Below are positions 1 to 8,978 of a stretch of DNA of 64,000 nucleotides, piece by piece (the stretch's first letter is position 1; each line of letters opens with the position of its first letter). This DNA is from Mucilaginibacter sp. OK283 (lineage in GTDB: Bacteria; Bacteroidota; Bacteroidia; Sphingobacteriales; Sphingobacteriaceae), in the NCBI RefSeq assembly GCF_900110415.1, contig NZ_FODR01000009.1, forward strand, positions 124,001 to 188,000, given 5' to 3'. The notes under the pieces were generated by a model, which was not told where the DNA came from, did no database searches, and saw only the letters and a list, made by a program, of their open reading frames with translations. The position numbers were made by a program, and so were the translations under genes.

Positions 1-2
1 GC

Positions 3-1379
3 GGAGAGAAAACCAAACGCCGGTACATTGGCGCTTACCTTACCGAGGATGAACGCTTTTTGGTGATAACCGCAGCCACATCAACCACCGGCAATGAGTT
101 GTACATTCAGGATTTAAGCAAGGCCGATAGCCCTATAGTTACCGTGGTTGATAATTTTGACAACCAGCATAATGTATTGGACAATGTGGGCAGCAAGCTG
201 TATATCCTAACCAACATTTATTCGCCAAATTTTAAAATAGTTACCGTTGATGCCGCAACGCCCGGCATAACCCATTGGAAAGATTTGATACCCGAAACCA
301 AAAATGTGTTATCAGCCAGTACCGCCGGGGGCAAAATTTTTGCCGAATACCTTAAAGATGCCACCTCTTTTGTGCAACAGTACAGCATGGATGGCAAGCT
401 GGAACGAACCATCACCCTCCCATCAGTTGGAACTGCGGGTGGCTTTGCCGCCAAAAAAGAAGAAAAGGAAACCTATTATACTTTTACCAGCTACATATAC
501 CCGCCTACCATTTTTAAGCTGGATATAGCTACCGGGCAATCAAGTATCTATAAAAAATCGGGCGTGCAGTTTGATCCCCAACAGTACGAATCGAAACAGG
601 TGTTTTACGCGTCGAAGGATAAAACCAAAATCCCGATGATCATCACCTATAAAAAAGGGATGGTGCTAAATGGCCAGAACCCTTTAATGTTATATGCCTA
701 CGGCGGTTTCGGAGTGAGTTTAACACCGGCATTCAGCACATCGAACATTATACTTTTAGAACATGGTGGCATTTACGCTGTGCCAAATTTGCGCGGCGGC
801 GGCGAGTATGGCGAAACCTGGCATAAAAAGGGTATCAAAATGAAAAAACAAAACGTTTTTGATGATTTTATTGCGGCTGCCGAGTACCTCATCAAAAACA
901 AATACACGTCTAAAGAGCACCTGGCAGTATCCGGCGGCTCAAACGGCGGCCTGCTCATCGGCGCTATGCTTACCCAGCGCCCGGATTTGTTTAAGGTAGC
1001 ATTCCCGGCCGTAGGCGTTATGGATATGTTGCGTTACAATAAGTTTACAGCCGGAGCGGGCTGGAGCTATGATTATGGCACAGCAGAAGATTCGAAGGAA
1101 ATGTTTGACTACCTGTACAAATACTCGCCCTACCATGCGCTTATGCCACGCGAATACCCGGCAACAATGGTTACCACAGCCGACCATGACGATCGCGTGG
1201 TCCCTGCTCATTCCTTTAAGTTTGGCTCGCGGCTACAGGAGTACCAAAAAGGCCCCGAGCCGGTACTTATTCGCATTGAAACCAATGCCGGTCATGGTGC
1301 AGGCCAATCAACCGCCCAGGTAATAAGCGGCCAGGTTGATAAATGGGCCTTTATGTTTTGGAATATGGGGGTTCATTAG
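3..1379 (+). CDS. Prolyl oligopeptidase family serine peptidase (S9A), 5' end missing
   Basis: Cleaves short peptides after proline; probably periplasmic, but the N-terminus and any signal peptide lie outside the window. The frame is open from base 3. The visible part covers the end of the beta-propeller and the whole alpha/beta-hydrolase domain. The nucleophile motif GGSNGG lies near base 940, the catalytic Asp is in the DHDDRVVPAHS stretch near 1190, and the His is in NAGHGAG near 1290, so the triad is complete. The conserved YAYGGFG oxyanion segment is near base 700. The encoded end (NMGVH) is normal for the family, so only the 5' end is cut, by the window edge. The gene downstream is a secreted hydrolase in the same direction, 65 bases away. 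Confidence 0.93.
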   Translation, partial: GEKTKRRYIGAYLTEDERFLVITAATSTTGNELYIQDLSKADSPIVTVVDNFDNQHNVLDNVGSKLYILTNIYSPNFKIVTVDAATPGITHWKDLIPETKNVLSASTAGGKIFAEYLKDATSFVQQYSMDGKLERTITLPSVGTAGGFAAKKEEKETYYTFTSYIYPPTIFKLDIATGQSSIYKKSGVQFDPQQYESKQVFYASKDKTKIPMIITYKKGMVLNGQNPLMLYAYGGFGVSLTPAFSTSNIILLEHGGIYAVPNLRGGGEYGETWHKKGIKMKKQNVFDDFIAAAEYLIKNKYTSKEHLAVSGGSNGGLLIGAMLTQRPDLFKVAFPAVGVMDMLRYNKFTAGAGWSYDYGTAEDSKEMFDYLYKYSPYHALMPREYPATMVTTADHDDRVVPAHSFKFGSRLQEYQKGPEPVLIRIETNAGHGAGQSTAQVISGQVDKWAFMFWNMGVH

Positions 1380-1444
1380 TTCACTTGTTCATTGGTTTAT
1401 TGGTGAAGAGTTTGATATGAAAAGCATTTTAGTTGTTGGGTAAC

Positions 1445-2221
1445 ATGAATAGATTTGGTTTAGCTTTTGTATTAATTTTAACAGGCATTACATGCGCGTT
1501 TGCGCAGGATAAAAAGCCCAACCTTAACATTGTATTTATTGGTAACAGTATAACACAGGGCGTTCAGCTGGCTACGCCTGAAGATGCCCCGCCGGCTACA
1601 GCTATTGCGTATCTGCGCCAACAAAAAAACTTTGGCACCGTTGAGTTTAGCAACCAGGGCCATAGTGGCTACACCACCCTTGATTTTTTACCTGGTACCA
1701 ACACCTTCACCAAAGTGGAAGAAGCAGCCGGTGCATTTACTGATAAAAACGCGTTACTGATATTTTCGGTTAAGCTGGGTACTAATGATAGCGCCATCCA
1801 GGGGCCGCATGGTGCGCCTGTATCTGCGGGCGATTACATCCAGAATGTAAAAACCATTATCGATAAATTACTTGCAGATTTCCCGGCAGCTGTTGTCATA
1901 TTGCAGCACCCCATCTGGTACAGCCCTAACACCCAAAACGGGGCAAAATACCTGCAGGAGGGGCTATCGAGATTGGAAAGTTATGCGCCTAAATTAGATA
2001 GCCTTACCCAAAGCTACGTCACCATTAACCCTAAACACGTTTTTACCGGCGATAAAAAAGCATTCAAATATTTTAAGAAACATCACCTTACGCTGCTGAT
2101 TCCCGAAAATGGCAGGCAAGGTATATTTTACCTGCATCCCAACAAAGCGGGAGCCATCGTTCTGGGCGAATTTTGGGGCAAGGCGATTGAAAATGTAGTA
2201 CGGAAAAACTTTGAGGAATAG
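1445..2221 (+). CDS. Secreted SGNH/GDSL-family hydrolase
   Basis: A lipase/esterase-like or carbohydrate esterase-like enzyme exported from the cytoplasm. The ATG at 1445 is preferred over an upstream TTG at 1433 because it gives a clean signal peptide (MNRFGLAFVLILTG...CAFAQ). Block I is GNSITQG (catalytic Ser), block III is LGTNDS (Asn), and the block V His is in FYLHPNKAGA, where the usual preceding Asp of the DxxH motif is not at its normal place. At 258 residues it has the length of single-domain members that act on acetylated polysaccharides, but nothing in the sequence fixes the substrate. It lacks accessory binding domains. Confidence 0.85.
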   Translation: MNRFGLAFVLILTGITCAFAQDKKPNLNIVFIGNSITQGVQLATPEDAPPATAIAYLRQQKNFGTVEFSNQGHSGYTTLDFLPGTNTFTKVEEAAGAFTDKNALLIFSVKLGTNDSAIQGPHGAPVSAGDYIQNVKTIIDKLLADFPAAVVILQHPIWYSPNTQNGAKYLQEGLSRLESYAPKLDSLTQSYVTINPKHVFTGDKKAFKYFKKHHLTLLIPENGRQGIFYLHPNKAGAIVLGEFWGKAIENVVRKNFEE

Positions 2222-2362
2222 GTATGATAAAAAAGGTTTCGCGGAAGCCTCTCTTTACCGGCTGCCTTTTACCTTTCACCCTTAACCTTTCGCCTATTTG
2301 TTAACAATCTTTTTTTGAATTGTAAGGCTATTCTCTCAACTTCGCAGTCCGAAATTTGATGT

Positions 2363-4648
2363 ATGATATCGCATTCTAAAAAAATAGCTTCAGAGCTTTC
2401 CATATCCGAAAAACAGGTAAGTGCAACAATGGCATTACTTGATGAAGGAGCAACAGTACCATTTATTTCCCGTTACCGCAAAGAGGTTACCGGCACGCTG
2501 GATGAAGTTCAGGTGGCCGAGATACGCGACCGCGCCCAACAACTGCGCGACCTGGATAAACGCCGCGAAGCGATCCTGAAATCGCTTACCGATATGGGCA
2601 AACTAACGCCCGAATTGGAAAAACAAATAAACGAAGCCGAAACCATGGTTTCGCTGGAGGATATTTACCTGCCCTATCGCCCCAAACGCAAAACCCGCGC
2701 TACCGCGGCCCGCGAGAAAGGTTTACAATCCTTGGCCGATTTGCTGCTGGAACAACGCAAAGCCGACCTGCAAACAGAGGCCGCTGTTTTTATTGATGCC
2801 GAAAAAGGCGTTAATAGCATTGAGGAAGCATTGGCCGGCGCAAGGGACATTATTGCCGAAACCATTAGCGAAAATGCCGAAGTACGTACCCGCATTCGCG
2901 AGCTTTTTATAGAGAAAGGCACTTTCCAGTCAAAAGTGATTGATGGTAAAGAGGAAGAAGGCATTAAGTATAAAGATTATTTTGACTGGACAGAACCGGT
3001 AAAGTCGGCCCCATCGCACCGCATTTTGGCCATGCGTCGCGGCGAGAAGGAGGAAATTCTTTGGCTGGATATAAAACCGGCTGAAGAGGAAGCCATTGCC
3101 GCGCTGGAAGACAGCTTTGTGAAGGCTAACAATCCGTCTGCCGACCAGGTAAAGCAGGCCATTGCCGATGGCTACAAACGCCTGCTGAAGCCATCGATGG
3201 AAACAGAGGTACGCCTGTTTACTAAAAAGAAAGCCGATGAGGAGGCTATCCGCGTATTTGCTGAAAATGCCCGTCAGCTGCTTTTAAGCGCTCCGCTTGG
3301 CCAAAAGCGGGTTATGGCTATTGACCCTGGTTTCCGTACCGGCTGTAAGCTGGTTTGTTTGGATGAACAGGGAAAATTATTGGAGAATACTGCCATTTAC
3401 CCGCACACAGGAGTGGGTCAGGCGCGTGAGGCGGAAAAAACTGTTCAGCATTTATTTGATAGGTATAAAATTGAGGCCATTGCTATAGGCAACGGTACCG
3501 CCGGCCGCGAAACGGAGCTTTTTGTACGTAACCTTAACCTGCCCGGCGTAGCTATTGTAATGGTGAACGAAAGCGGAGCGTCTATCTACTCTGCATCTGA
3601 TGTAGCCAGGGAAGAGTTTCCGGATAAAGATATTACCGTAAGGGGCGCCGTATCTATCGGACGACGTTTGATGGATCCATTGGCCGAGTTGGTGAAAATC
3701 GACCCAAAATCAATCGGTGTAGGCCAATACCAGCACGATGTGGACCAAAACAAGCTGCAAACTTCGCTGGATGATACCGTAATGAGTTGCGTAAACGCCG
3801 TTGGTGTAGAGCTGAATACAGCATCAAAACAAATTTTAGCCTATGTATCGGGGCTGGGTCCGCAGCTGGCGCAAAACATTGTAGATTACCGCGACCAGAA
3901 CGGGGCTTTTAAACGCCGCGATCAGCTTAAAAAAGTGCCCCGCCTGGGCGAAAAAGCATTTGAACAAGCGGCCGGTTTCCTGCGCATCCACCATGCCGAA
4001 AATCCACTGGATTCAAGCGCGGTTCACCCCGAGCGATATAGCTTGCTGGAGCAAATTGCTAAGGACATGAAGTGCACCGTGAAAGATTTGATGGGCGATG
4101 CCGCCATCCGCAGAAGTATTCCGCTGCAAAAGTACACATCAGAAACAGTAGGATTACCTACGCTGAACGATATCATGGCCGAGCTGGCCAAACCGGGCCG
4201 CGACCCGCGCGAACAGTTTGAAGCTTTTAGCTTTACCGATGGTGTAAATGCAATTGGTGACCTTAAAGTAGGGATGAAGCTGCCCGGCATTGTCACTAAC
4301 ATAACCAACTTTGGAGCCTTTGTTGATATCGGCGTTCACCAGGACGGGTTGGTACACCTGAGCCAGATTACCAACCGCTTTATTAAAGACCCTAACGAAG
4401 TATTGAAAGTTCACCAGAAGGTTGAGGTAACCGTAACCGAGGTTGATGTTAACCGCAAGCGGATTGCCTTGTCGATGAAAGAAAATGATAAAAGCGAGCC
4501 GACCACAGGTAGGAATAGTGACAGAAGGAATGATGACAGAAGGCCGGCCGGCGGAAACAACAAACCCAATTTCAACAGGAAACCACAGGAAGCGCCCGAG
4601 ACAGACATCGCCATAAAACTGGCGGCATTAAAAAATAAATTTAAGTAA
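2363..4648 (+). CDS. tex: Tex family RNA-binding transcription accessory protein
   Basis: Cytoplasmic nucleic acid-binding protein linked to transcription and RNA metabolism. The order is typical: an N-terminal helical region (HSKKIASELSISEKQV, FISRYRKEVTGTLDEVQ), a YqgF/RNase H-like fold near residues 310-440 (VMAIDPGFRTGCK), helix-hairpin-helix repeats near 490-560 (LGPQLAQNIVDYRDQNGAF), and an S1 RNA-binding domain near 635-705 (GIVTNITNFGAFVDIGVHQD). The last 55 residues form an Arg/Asn-rich, probably disordered tail. The 761-residue length matches full-length Tex. It stands alone; a hairpin follows at 4661-4690. Confidence 0.96.
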   Translation: MISHSKKIASELSISEKQVSATMALLDEGATVPFISRYRKEVTGTLDEVQVAEIRDRAQQLRDLDKRREAILKSLTDMGKLTPELEKQINEAETMVSLEDIYLPYRPKRKTRATAAREKGLQSLADLLLEQRKADLQTEAAVFIDAEKGVNSIEEALAGARDIIAETISENAEVRTRIRELFIEKGTFQSKVIDGKEEEGIKYKDYFDWTEPVKSAPSHRILAMRRGEKEEILWLDIKPAEEEAIAALEDSFVKANNPSADQVKQAIADGYKRLLKPSMETEVRLFTKKKADEEAIRVFAENARQLLLSAPLGQKRVMAIDPGFRTGCKLVCLDEQGKLLENTAIYPHTGVGQAREAEKTVQHLFDRYKIEAIAIGNGTAGRETELFVRNLNLPGVAIVMVNESGASIYSASDVAREEFPDKDITVRGAVSIGRRLMDPLAELVKIDPKSIGVGQYQHDVDQNKLQTSLDDTVMSCVNAVGVELNTASKQILAYVSGLGPQLAQNIVDYRDQNGAFKRRDQLKKVPRLGEKAFEQAAGFLRIHHAENPLDSSAVHPERYSLLEQIAKDMKCTVKDLMGDAAIRRSIPLQKYTSETVGLPTLNDIMAELAKPGRDPREQFEAFSFTDGVNAIGDLKVGMKLPGIVTNITNFGAFVDIGVHQDGLVHLSQITNRFIKDPNEVLKVHQKVEVTVTEVDVNRKRIALSMKENDKSEPTTGRNSDRRNDDRRPAGGNNKPNFNRKPQEAPETDIAIKLAALKNKFK

Positions 4649-4660
4649 AGCAGTCCTCCT

Positions 4661-4690
4661 CCTTTTTGCTATTTCGCGACGGCAAAAAGG
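4661..4690. terminator. Hairpin between convergent tex and PAS sensor genes
   Basis: Perfect 9-bp arms CCTTTTTGC and GCAAAAAGG separated by 12 bases. It lies 13 bases after the tex stop, between two converging genes. There is no clear U-run on the plus strand, so a terminator role is plausible but not proven. Confidence 0.45.
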
Positions 4691-4790
4691 GTTGGTAAAG
4701 TAAAAGCCAGGAGAGGGGCTACCGCGAGTAACCATAAGGGAATTTGCCGCGTTTTATACAACCGGGGCCATTGTCCTTCAATTTAAGAAC

Positions 4791-6881
4791 TTAGCCGTGG
4801 CTTGTAAAAGTACTATCCACAATTAGGCGGATAACATCATCAATTTCGGCGCTTACAGTGAATAGGTGCTGGATAATCTGTTCGTTTTCGGGGTTAAAAA
4901 AGTTTTCCTTATCCATTATGCTTATCAGGCCCATCATACTGGCCACCGGCCGCCTTATTTCGTGCGAACTGAGCGAGGCTATATTGCGCAAGCGTTCATT
5001 TTGATCAATCAGTTCCTGCTCAATTTTAAGGCGCCGGGTAATATCGCGGGCAAAGCAGCCTACACCAATAATGTCGCCCTGTTGCGTATAAATTGGGTTA
5101 AAGCTTACTTCAAAATATACCGGGGTTTTGGTTAGCCGGTCAATGCTTTCATTAATAATGGTGTATTGTTCGCCAAGTAATGCCTGCGAATAATGGGCCT
5201 TCCATTCATGGTGTGCCTCATCGCTATATCCTTTATGCAGGTATGAATGTTCGCCTGCTTTAGGTTCAACACCGGTAAAGTGTGTTGTTTCCCTGATGTA
5301 AGCATCGTTCATATATACGTAGCGCATTTCTTTATCAACAGACCAGATATGGTCATGCGTGTTGTTTATCAGAGCCTCTAAGCTTGTTTTTGTCCAATGG
5401 GCCTCTTCCTGGGCCCGGCGCTCATGGCTTATATCCTTAACATATACAGTTATACCTTCGGCAGATGGGTAAGCCGATATGCTCAGCCATTTATCAATCC
5501 GGTCAAAATATTCAATAAACTTTACACTCTGGCGCTTTTCTATCAATTCGTAATAGGCCCGGCCAAAGCCCGAATCTACAATTTCGGGATATACGTCCCA
5601 AAGTACATTGCCCAGCATTTCTTCGCGCGGGGTGTTTGTCATTTTTTCGAACGCCGAATTTACCTTAACAAACCGCCATTCATTGTCGATAATAAAAAAT
5701 GAATCGGTTATGCTTTCAATAAAAGATTCCAGCTTTTCAGCGGCTTCTTTTATTTCCTGTTCAATTTTAAGCTTTGCGGTAATGTCCTGCCCTATCCCCT
5801 GTATCTCGCAAACCTGCCCGGTATCGTTGGTGATAGATATAAGTTCCCAATCGGTGTCATGAAGCCCGCCCCAGGCATCCGGCTTTTTGTGCAGTAGTTT
5901 TACAATTTTACCCGGGTTGCTTAGGCAATTAACAAACGCTTCTTCGCACAAATGCAACTCCTGTGGTATGGTGGTAACTGAAAAATGGCGCCCTATCAGC
6001 TCGTTTGCTTTATATCCAAAAGTTTTCAAAAACTGTTTGTTAACAAAACTATAACAGCCGTTAATATCTATCCTTATCAAAAAATTAGTTTGCGAATCAA
6101 TCAGCGAGCTTAAAAACTGCTCACGGCGCTTGGCTTCCTCCTGGTATTGCAATTTGGCTGTAACGTCAGTAGCAATTGATAAAATACAATTGCCGCCCTT
6201 ATACTTTATACCAAACCAGTTAACGTCGGCATAAATGGTTTCTCCGTTTTTATTTAAATGCTTCCATATCCCGGCGCTGTTAAAATCGATAGGGATTACC
6301 CCCATACTTCCTTTTTCGCTTAAATATGTCTTTAATTTCACAGCTTCAGACGGCAGCCTAATGTCATTGGCCGTCATTAATAAAAACTCGTCTTCAGTAT
6401 AACCATAATGGGCAATAGCGGCCTGGTTAACTTTTACAAAACGCAGCGTTTCTTCATCTATAATCCATACCGGATTTGCGTTTTTGTAAAACAAATCGCT
6501 AAAAATACTGTCTTCCGGGGCATCACTGGCGGGAATCGGCGTTTGTACGTTAATAGTACTTACTAAAACTTTATGACCGGTAGCCTCGTCAATAACCAGG
6601 CTTTTTTTATCAATTATGCCCCTTGTGATATTCTGCGTTGTTTTGATGAGATAATTAAGCTCAACCGAGCCATTTATGCTCAGGTTGGCAACCGTAATTT
6701 CTACGTCCCCGCGCTGCGTTTCGCTTATTATATCAAGCCACAACCTGTTGTTGCCATGCAGCTGAGCAGCGGTAATTCCTAAAATATTAACAATAGCCGG
6801 ACTGATGAAAAGATATTTCTGTTCATCGGTATCAAAAATAATTATACAATCGTTTATGGCAGCGTAGGTGTTATTCGGCAT
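4791..6881 (-). CDS. Multi-PAS sensor protein ending in a histidine phospho-acceptor helix without an ATPase domain
   Basis: A 696-residue soluble signalling protein with no predicted signal peptide or membrane segment. I count five PAS/PAC units (about residues 6-120, 125-245, 255-375, 380-495 and 500-625), several ending in the PAC signature (for example IQGIGQDITAK and GVGCFARDITRRLKIE). After a short coiled linker comes a HisKA-like segment ASLSSHEIRRPVASMMGL with the phospho-acceptor His near residue 640. The protein stops 56 residues later, with none of the N, G1, F or G2 boxes of a HATPase_c domain. The stop is followed by non-coding sequence, so this is not an obvious frameshift. It may receive phosphate from, or dimerise with, another kinase. 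No response regulator gene is adjacent. Confidence 0.85.
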   Translation of the reverse strand: MPNNTYAAINDCIIIFDTDEQKYLFISPAIVNILGITAAQLHGNNRLWLDIISETQRGDVEITVANLSINGSVELNYLIKTTQNITRGIIDKKSLVIDEATGHKVLVSTINVQTPIPASDAPEDSIFSDLFYKNANPVWIIDEETLRFVKVNQAAIAHYGYTEDEFLLMTANDIRLPSEAVKLKTYLSEKGSMGVIPIDFNSAGIWKHLNKNGETIYADVNWFGIKYKGGNCILSIATDVTAKLQYQEEAKRREQFLSSLIDSQTNFLIRIDINGCYSFVNKQFLKTFGYKANELIGRHFSVTTIPQELHLCEEAFVNCLSNPGKIVKLLHKKPDAWGGLHDTDWELISITNDTGQVCEIQGIGQDITAKLKIEQEIKEAAEKLESFIESITDSFFIIDNEWRFVKVNSAFEKMTNTPREEMLGNVLWDVYPEIVDSGFGRAYYELIEKRQSVKFIEYFDRIDKWLSISAYPSAEGITVYVKDISHERRAQEEAHWTKTSLEALINNTHDHIWSVDKEMRYVYMNDAYIRETTHFTGVEPKAGEHSYLHKGYSDEAHHEWKAHYSQALLGEQYTIINESIDRLTKTPVYFEVSFNPIYTQQGDIIGVGCFARDITRRLKIEQELIDQNERLRNIASLSSHEIRRPVASMMGLISIMDKENFFNPENEQIIQHLFTVSAEIDDVIRLIVDSTFTSHG

Positions 6882-6939
6882 GCTTGAATTAGTCGCGGCT
6901 TATTGTATAAATATAAAGCATTTATATTAAAGTAATTAA

Positions 6940-7482
6940 CTAAGCCCTTAATAATTTATTGGCAACGTCCTGCCAGTTGTTTACCCTTTCAAAACCATCA
7001 ACCAATACATTATGCGGCGATGTATACAACAGTTTGCGCCCTTTGAAAGTTACGAAGTTTTTGATGCGATCGTCAATCATAATGTCAACATCCAGTATTT
7101 TGTGCCCGCAAAAAATAATGTTTGTCCACGATATAAAAGGAAAGTGCTCCTCAAGCCAGGCCTGTTTATCCTCCAGCGAATATTTAAACTCCATAGCCGC
7201 CGATGCTATGTATACATCGTAATGTTCCATAAGTGCTTTTACTACCTGCTGGCTGCCGGGCATTACTTTAATGTCCCTGAAAAAACCACGCTCATTAACA
7301 TAAGCCCTTACCGTACTGCTCAGGTGCGGAGGTAAAGCCCGCCCAATTTCCATGCCGTGCATATCGGCCAATATTACTTCATGCTGGTGGCGTTGTTTAT
7401 AAAGTTCAATAAATTTATCAATGGTATCTGCCAATACCTCGTCCATATCAATGGCGATGCGTGGTTTCCGGGTGATGCTCAT
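6940..7482 (-). CDS. 5'-nucleotidase / 5'(3')-deoxyribonucleotidase-like HAD protein
   Basis: HAD-superfamily phosphatase of the NT5C type, expected to dephosphorylate (deoxy)nucleoside monophosphates in the cytoplasm. Motif I is DMDEVLAD near the N-terminus, motif II contributes SAAMEFK, and motif III/IV is MIDDRIKN. At 180 residues it fits the family. The start is the ATG at 7482 (MSITRKPR); a TTG five codons further upstream is open but less likely. It is 57 bases upstream of the PAS sensor, transcribed in the same direction, and may share a transcript with it. The substrate assignment is from family resemblance only. Confidence 0.8.
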   Translation of the reverse strand: MSITRKPRIAIDMDEVLADTIDKFIELYKQRHQHEVILADMHGMEIGRALPPHLSSTVRAYVNERGFFRDIKVMPGSQQVVKALMEHYDVYIASAAMEFKYSLEDKQAWLEEHFPFISWTNIIFCGHKILDVDIMIDDRIKNFVTFKGRKLLYTSPHNVLVDGFERVNNWQDVANKLLRA

Positions 7483-7588
7483 GCTGGTAATTTGCAAATT
7501 TTAAAGTGTAAAATCAATTGTGCAGTAATAATATTCAGCAGCCTAATGCCGCTGCCTGCATGTTGCTGATTGGCAGTAATTTGCCCTC

Positions 7589-7623
7589 ATTCGTGTCATT
7601 CGAAATAATTCGTGCAATTCGTG
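7589..7623. repeat. ATTCGTG-word intergenic repeat
   Basis: Three copies of the word ATTCGTG (one per about 14 bases), one with an ATTCGAA variant next to it, lie just before the rpsP promoter. The reverse complement reads CACGAATTGCACGAATT. The same word family fills the gap at 23258-23350. Confidence 0.55.
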
Positions 7624-7645
7624 TTTTTTTCTTCATAATAATTTA

Positions 7646-7653
7646 TACCTTTG
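7646..7653 (+). promoter_or_regulatory. Probable rpsP promoter -7 box (TACCTTTG)
   Basis: TACCTTTG matches the Bacteroidota -7 consensus TAnnTTTG exactly and lies 51 bases before the rpsP ATG. A clear -33 TTTG is not seen; only a T-run is present at 7624-7630. Confidence 0.6.
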
Positions 7654-7704
7654 CATCCCCGCAGAAAGTACTCCGGGGACATGTTGAATACATAAAATAA
7701 AGAA

Positions 7705-8214
7705 ATGGCAACTAAAATCAGACTGCAAAGACACGGTAAAAAAGGAAAACCTTTTTACTACATCGTAGTAGCAGATGCCCGCGCACCACGCGACGGTCGT
7801 TTTATTGAGCGTTTAGGTTCATACAACCCAAACACCAACCCTGCAACTATAGAAATTAATTTCGACAAAACTTTAGAGTGGGTTAACACTGGTGCCCAGC
7901 CTACCGATACTTGTCGTGCTATCCTTTCATACAAAGGTGTGCTGTACAAAAAACACTTAGAAGGTGGCGTTAAAAAAGGCGCTTTAACTGAAGAACAAGC
8001 TGCAGAAAAATTTGCGGCCTGGACTGATGCTAAAGAAGGCAAAATCACCGGTAAAAAAACCAGCTTAGTAGTTGCAAAAGACGAAGCCCGTAAATTGGCT
8101 TTGGCTGCAGAGGCTAAAAAGAAGGAAGAAAAAGCTGCTGCAATAGCTGCTAAAAATGCTCCTGTTGCCGAAGAAGTTGCTGCTGAAGAAGCTCCGGCTG
8201 AAGACGCAGAATAA
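7705..8214 (+). CDS. rpsP: 30S ribosomal protein S16 with long charged C-terminal tail
   Basis: Structural protein of the small ribosomal subunit. The first 80 or so residues carry the S16 core (MATKIRLQRHGKKGKPFYYI, RDGRFIERLGSYNPNT). The protein is 169 residues, about twice the length of the Escherichia coli protein; the extra part is rich in Ala, Lys and Glu and ends in a run of A, E and P. Such tails are known from other Bacteroidota and are not a fusion with a recognisable domain. It heads the rpsP-rimM-trmD-rplS group. A strong hairpin separates it from rimM, so S16 may be made in excess of the downstream enzymes. Confidence 0.97.
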   Translation: MATKIRLQRHGKKGKPFYYIVVADARAPRDGRFIERLGSYNPNTNPATIEINFDKTLEWVNTGAQPTDTCRAILSYKGVLYKKHLEGGVKKGALTEEQAAEKFAAWTDAKEGKITGKKTSLVVAKDEARKLALAAEAKKKEEKAAAIAAKNAPVAEEVAAEEAPAEDAE

Positions 8215-8238
8215 TTTTTAAGCGAGAATCAAGAATTA

Positions 8239-8258
8239 AGAGTCAGGAATCAAGACAG
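8239..8258 (+). repeat. 20-bp direct repeat, copy 1
   Basis: AGAGTCAGGAATCAAGACAG, identical to 10893-10912. This copy lies in the rpsP-rimM gap; the other lies after the second VOC gene. Confidence 0.8.
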
Positions 8259-8295
8259 CTGCAAAAGCTTCGATAATGATTTTGACCCGATGATC

Positions 8296-8327
8296 AACAA
8301 TGGCGAAGCGAAAACTTCGCCATTGTT
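8296..8327 (+). terminator. Strong hairpin between rpsP and rimM (attenuator or terminator)
   Basis: Perfect 13-bp arms, AACAATGGCGAAG and its complement, around a six-base loop CGAAAA, 16 bases before the rimM ATG. There is only a weak T-rich stretch after it, so partial termination or a processing/stability role is as likely as full termination. Confidence 0.65.
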
Positions 8328-8343
8328 ATTTAACACCGTTTTT

Positions 8344-8871
8344 ATGAAAACCGAAGATTGTTTCAGGGTTGGCAGTATACTGAAAACCAAAGGCCTTAAG
8401 GGCGAAATGCAGATATATATAGATTTTGATAGCCTGGATGCTATTAAATTCGACGCCCTTTTTATTGATATGGCTGGCAAAATGATCCCTTATTTCGTAC
8501 AATCTATCAAGTACCTGCAAAAAAGCAATGCCTATTTGTTTTTGGAGGATGTGGATACCATTGAAAAAGCAAGCCTACTTGTAAAACGCGACCTGTACCT
8601 ACCCAACAAACTGAAGCCTAAAAAGAAAAAAGCCGAATTTACCCTGAACGATGTAGAAGGTTTTATGGCCATCGACGAAACCCACGGCGAACTTGGCGAA
8701 ATAACCCAGGTGCAGGAATATCCGCAGCAACTGATAGCAACGGTGATGTTTAAAGGCAAAGAGGTGCTTTTCCCGCTAAATGTCGAGATCATTAAGGGGA
8801 TTGATATAGAGGCCAGTGAAATTTATATCGATTTGCCCGAGGGGCTGCTTGATGTTTATCTGGAGGGATAG
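8344..8871 (+). CDS. rimM: Ribosome maturation factor RimM
   Basis: Binds S19 and helps mature the 30S head. The N-terminal RimM domain begins DCFRVGSILKTKGLKGE, the characteristic opening, and the C-terminal PRC-barrel part includes FPLNVEIIKGIDIEASEIYI. The ATG at 8344 gives 175 residues, the normal length. An in-frame ATG at 8290 would add 18 residues encoded by the 8296-8327 hairpin and is rejected. It follows rpsP, as in many bacteria, but trmD is displaced 3 kb downstream here. Confidence 0.95.
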   Translation: MKTEDCFRVGSILKTKGLKGEMQIYIDFDSLDAIKFDALFIDMAGKMIPYFVQSIKYLQKSNAYLFLEDVDTIEKASLLVKRDLYLPNKLKPKKKKAEFTLNDVEGFMAIDETHGELGEITQVQEYPQQLIATVMFKGKEVLFPLNVEIIKGIDIEASEIYIDLPEGLLDVYLEG

Positions 8872-8903
8872 GTTTTAAGTATCAAACTAAGGAATATAAC
8901 GTT

Positions 8904-8928
8904 AAGCCTGCTTTATGCGGGCTTTTTT
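8904..8928 (+). terminator. Rho-independent terminator after rimM
   Basis: Arms AAGCCTGC and GCGGGCTT (one G-U pair), loop TTTAT, followed by a run of six T. It lies 33 bases past the rimM stop and cuts rimM off from trmD. Confidence 0.85.
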
Positions 8929-8978
8929 ATTGAAATAAAATACCAGTTTTATTAGCGCCTATTTCGGGTGAGGTACAT

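Noticed and set aside
8290..8343. Longer start for RimM at the ATG 8290
   Set aside because: The extra 18 codons are made of a hairpin; the 8344 start gives the family's usual opening.
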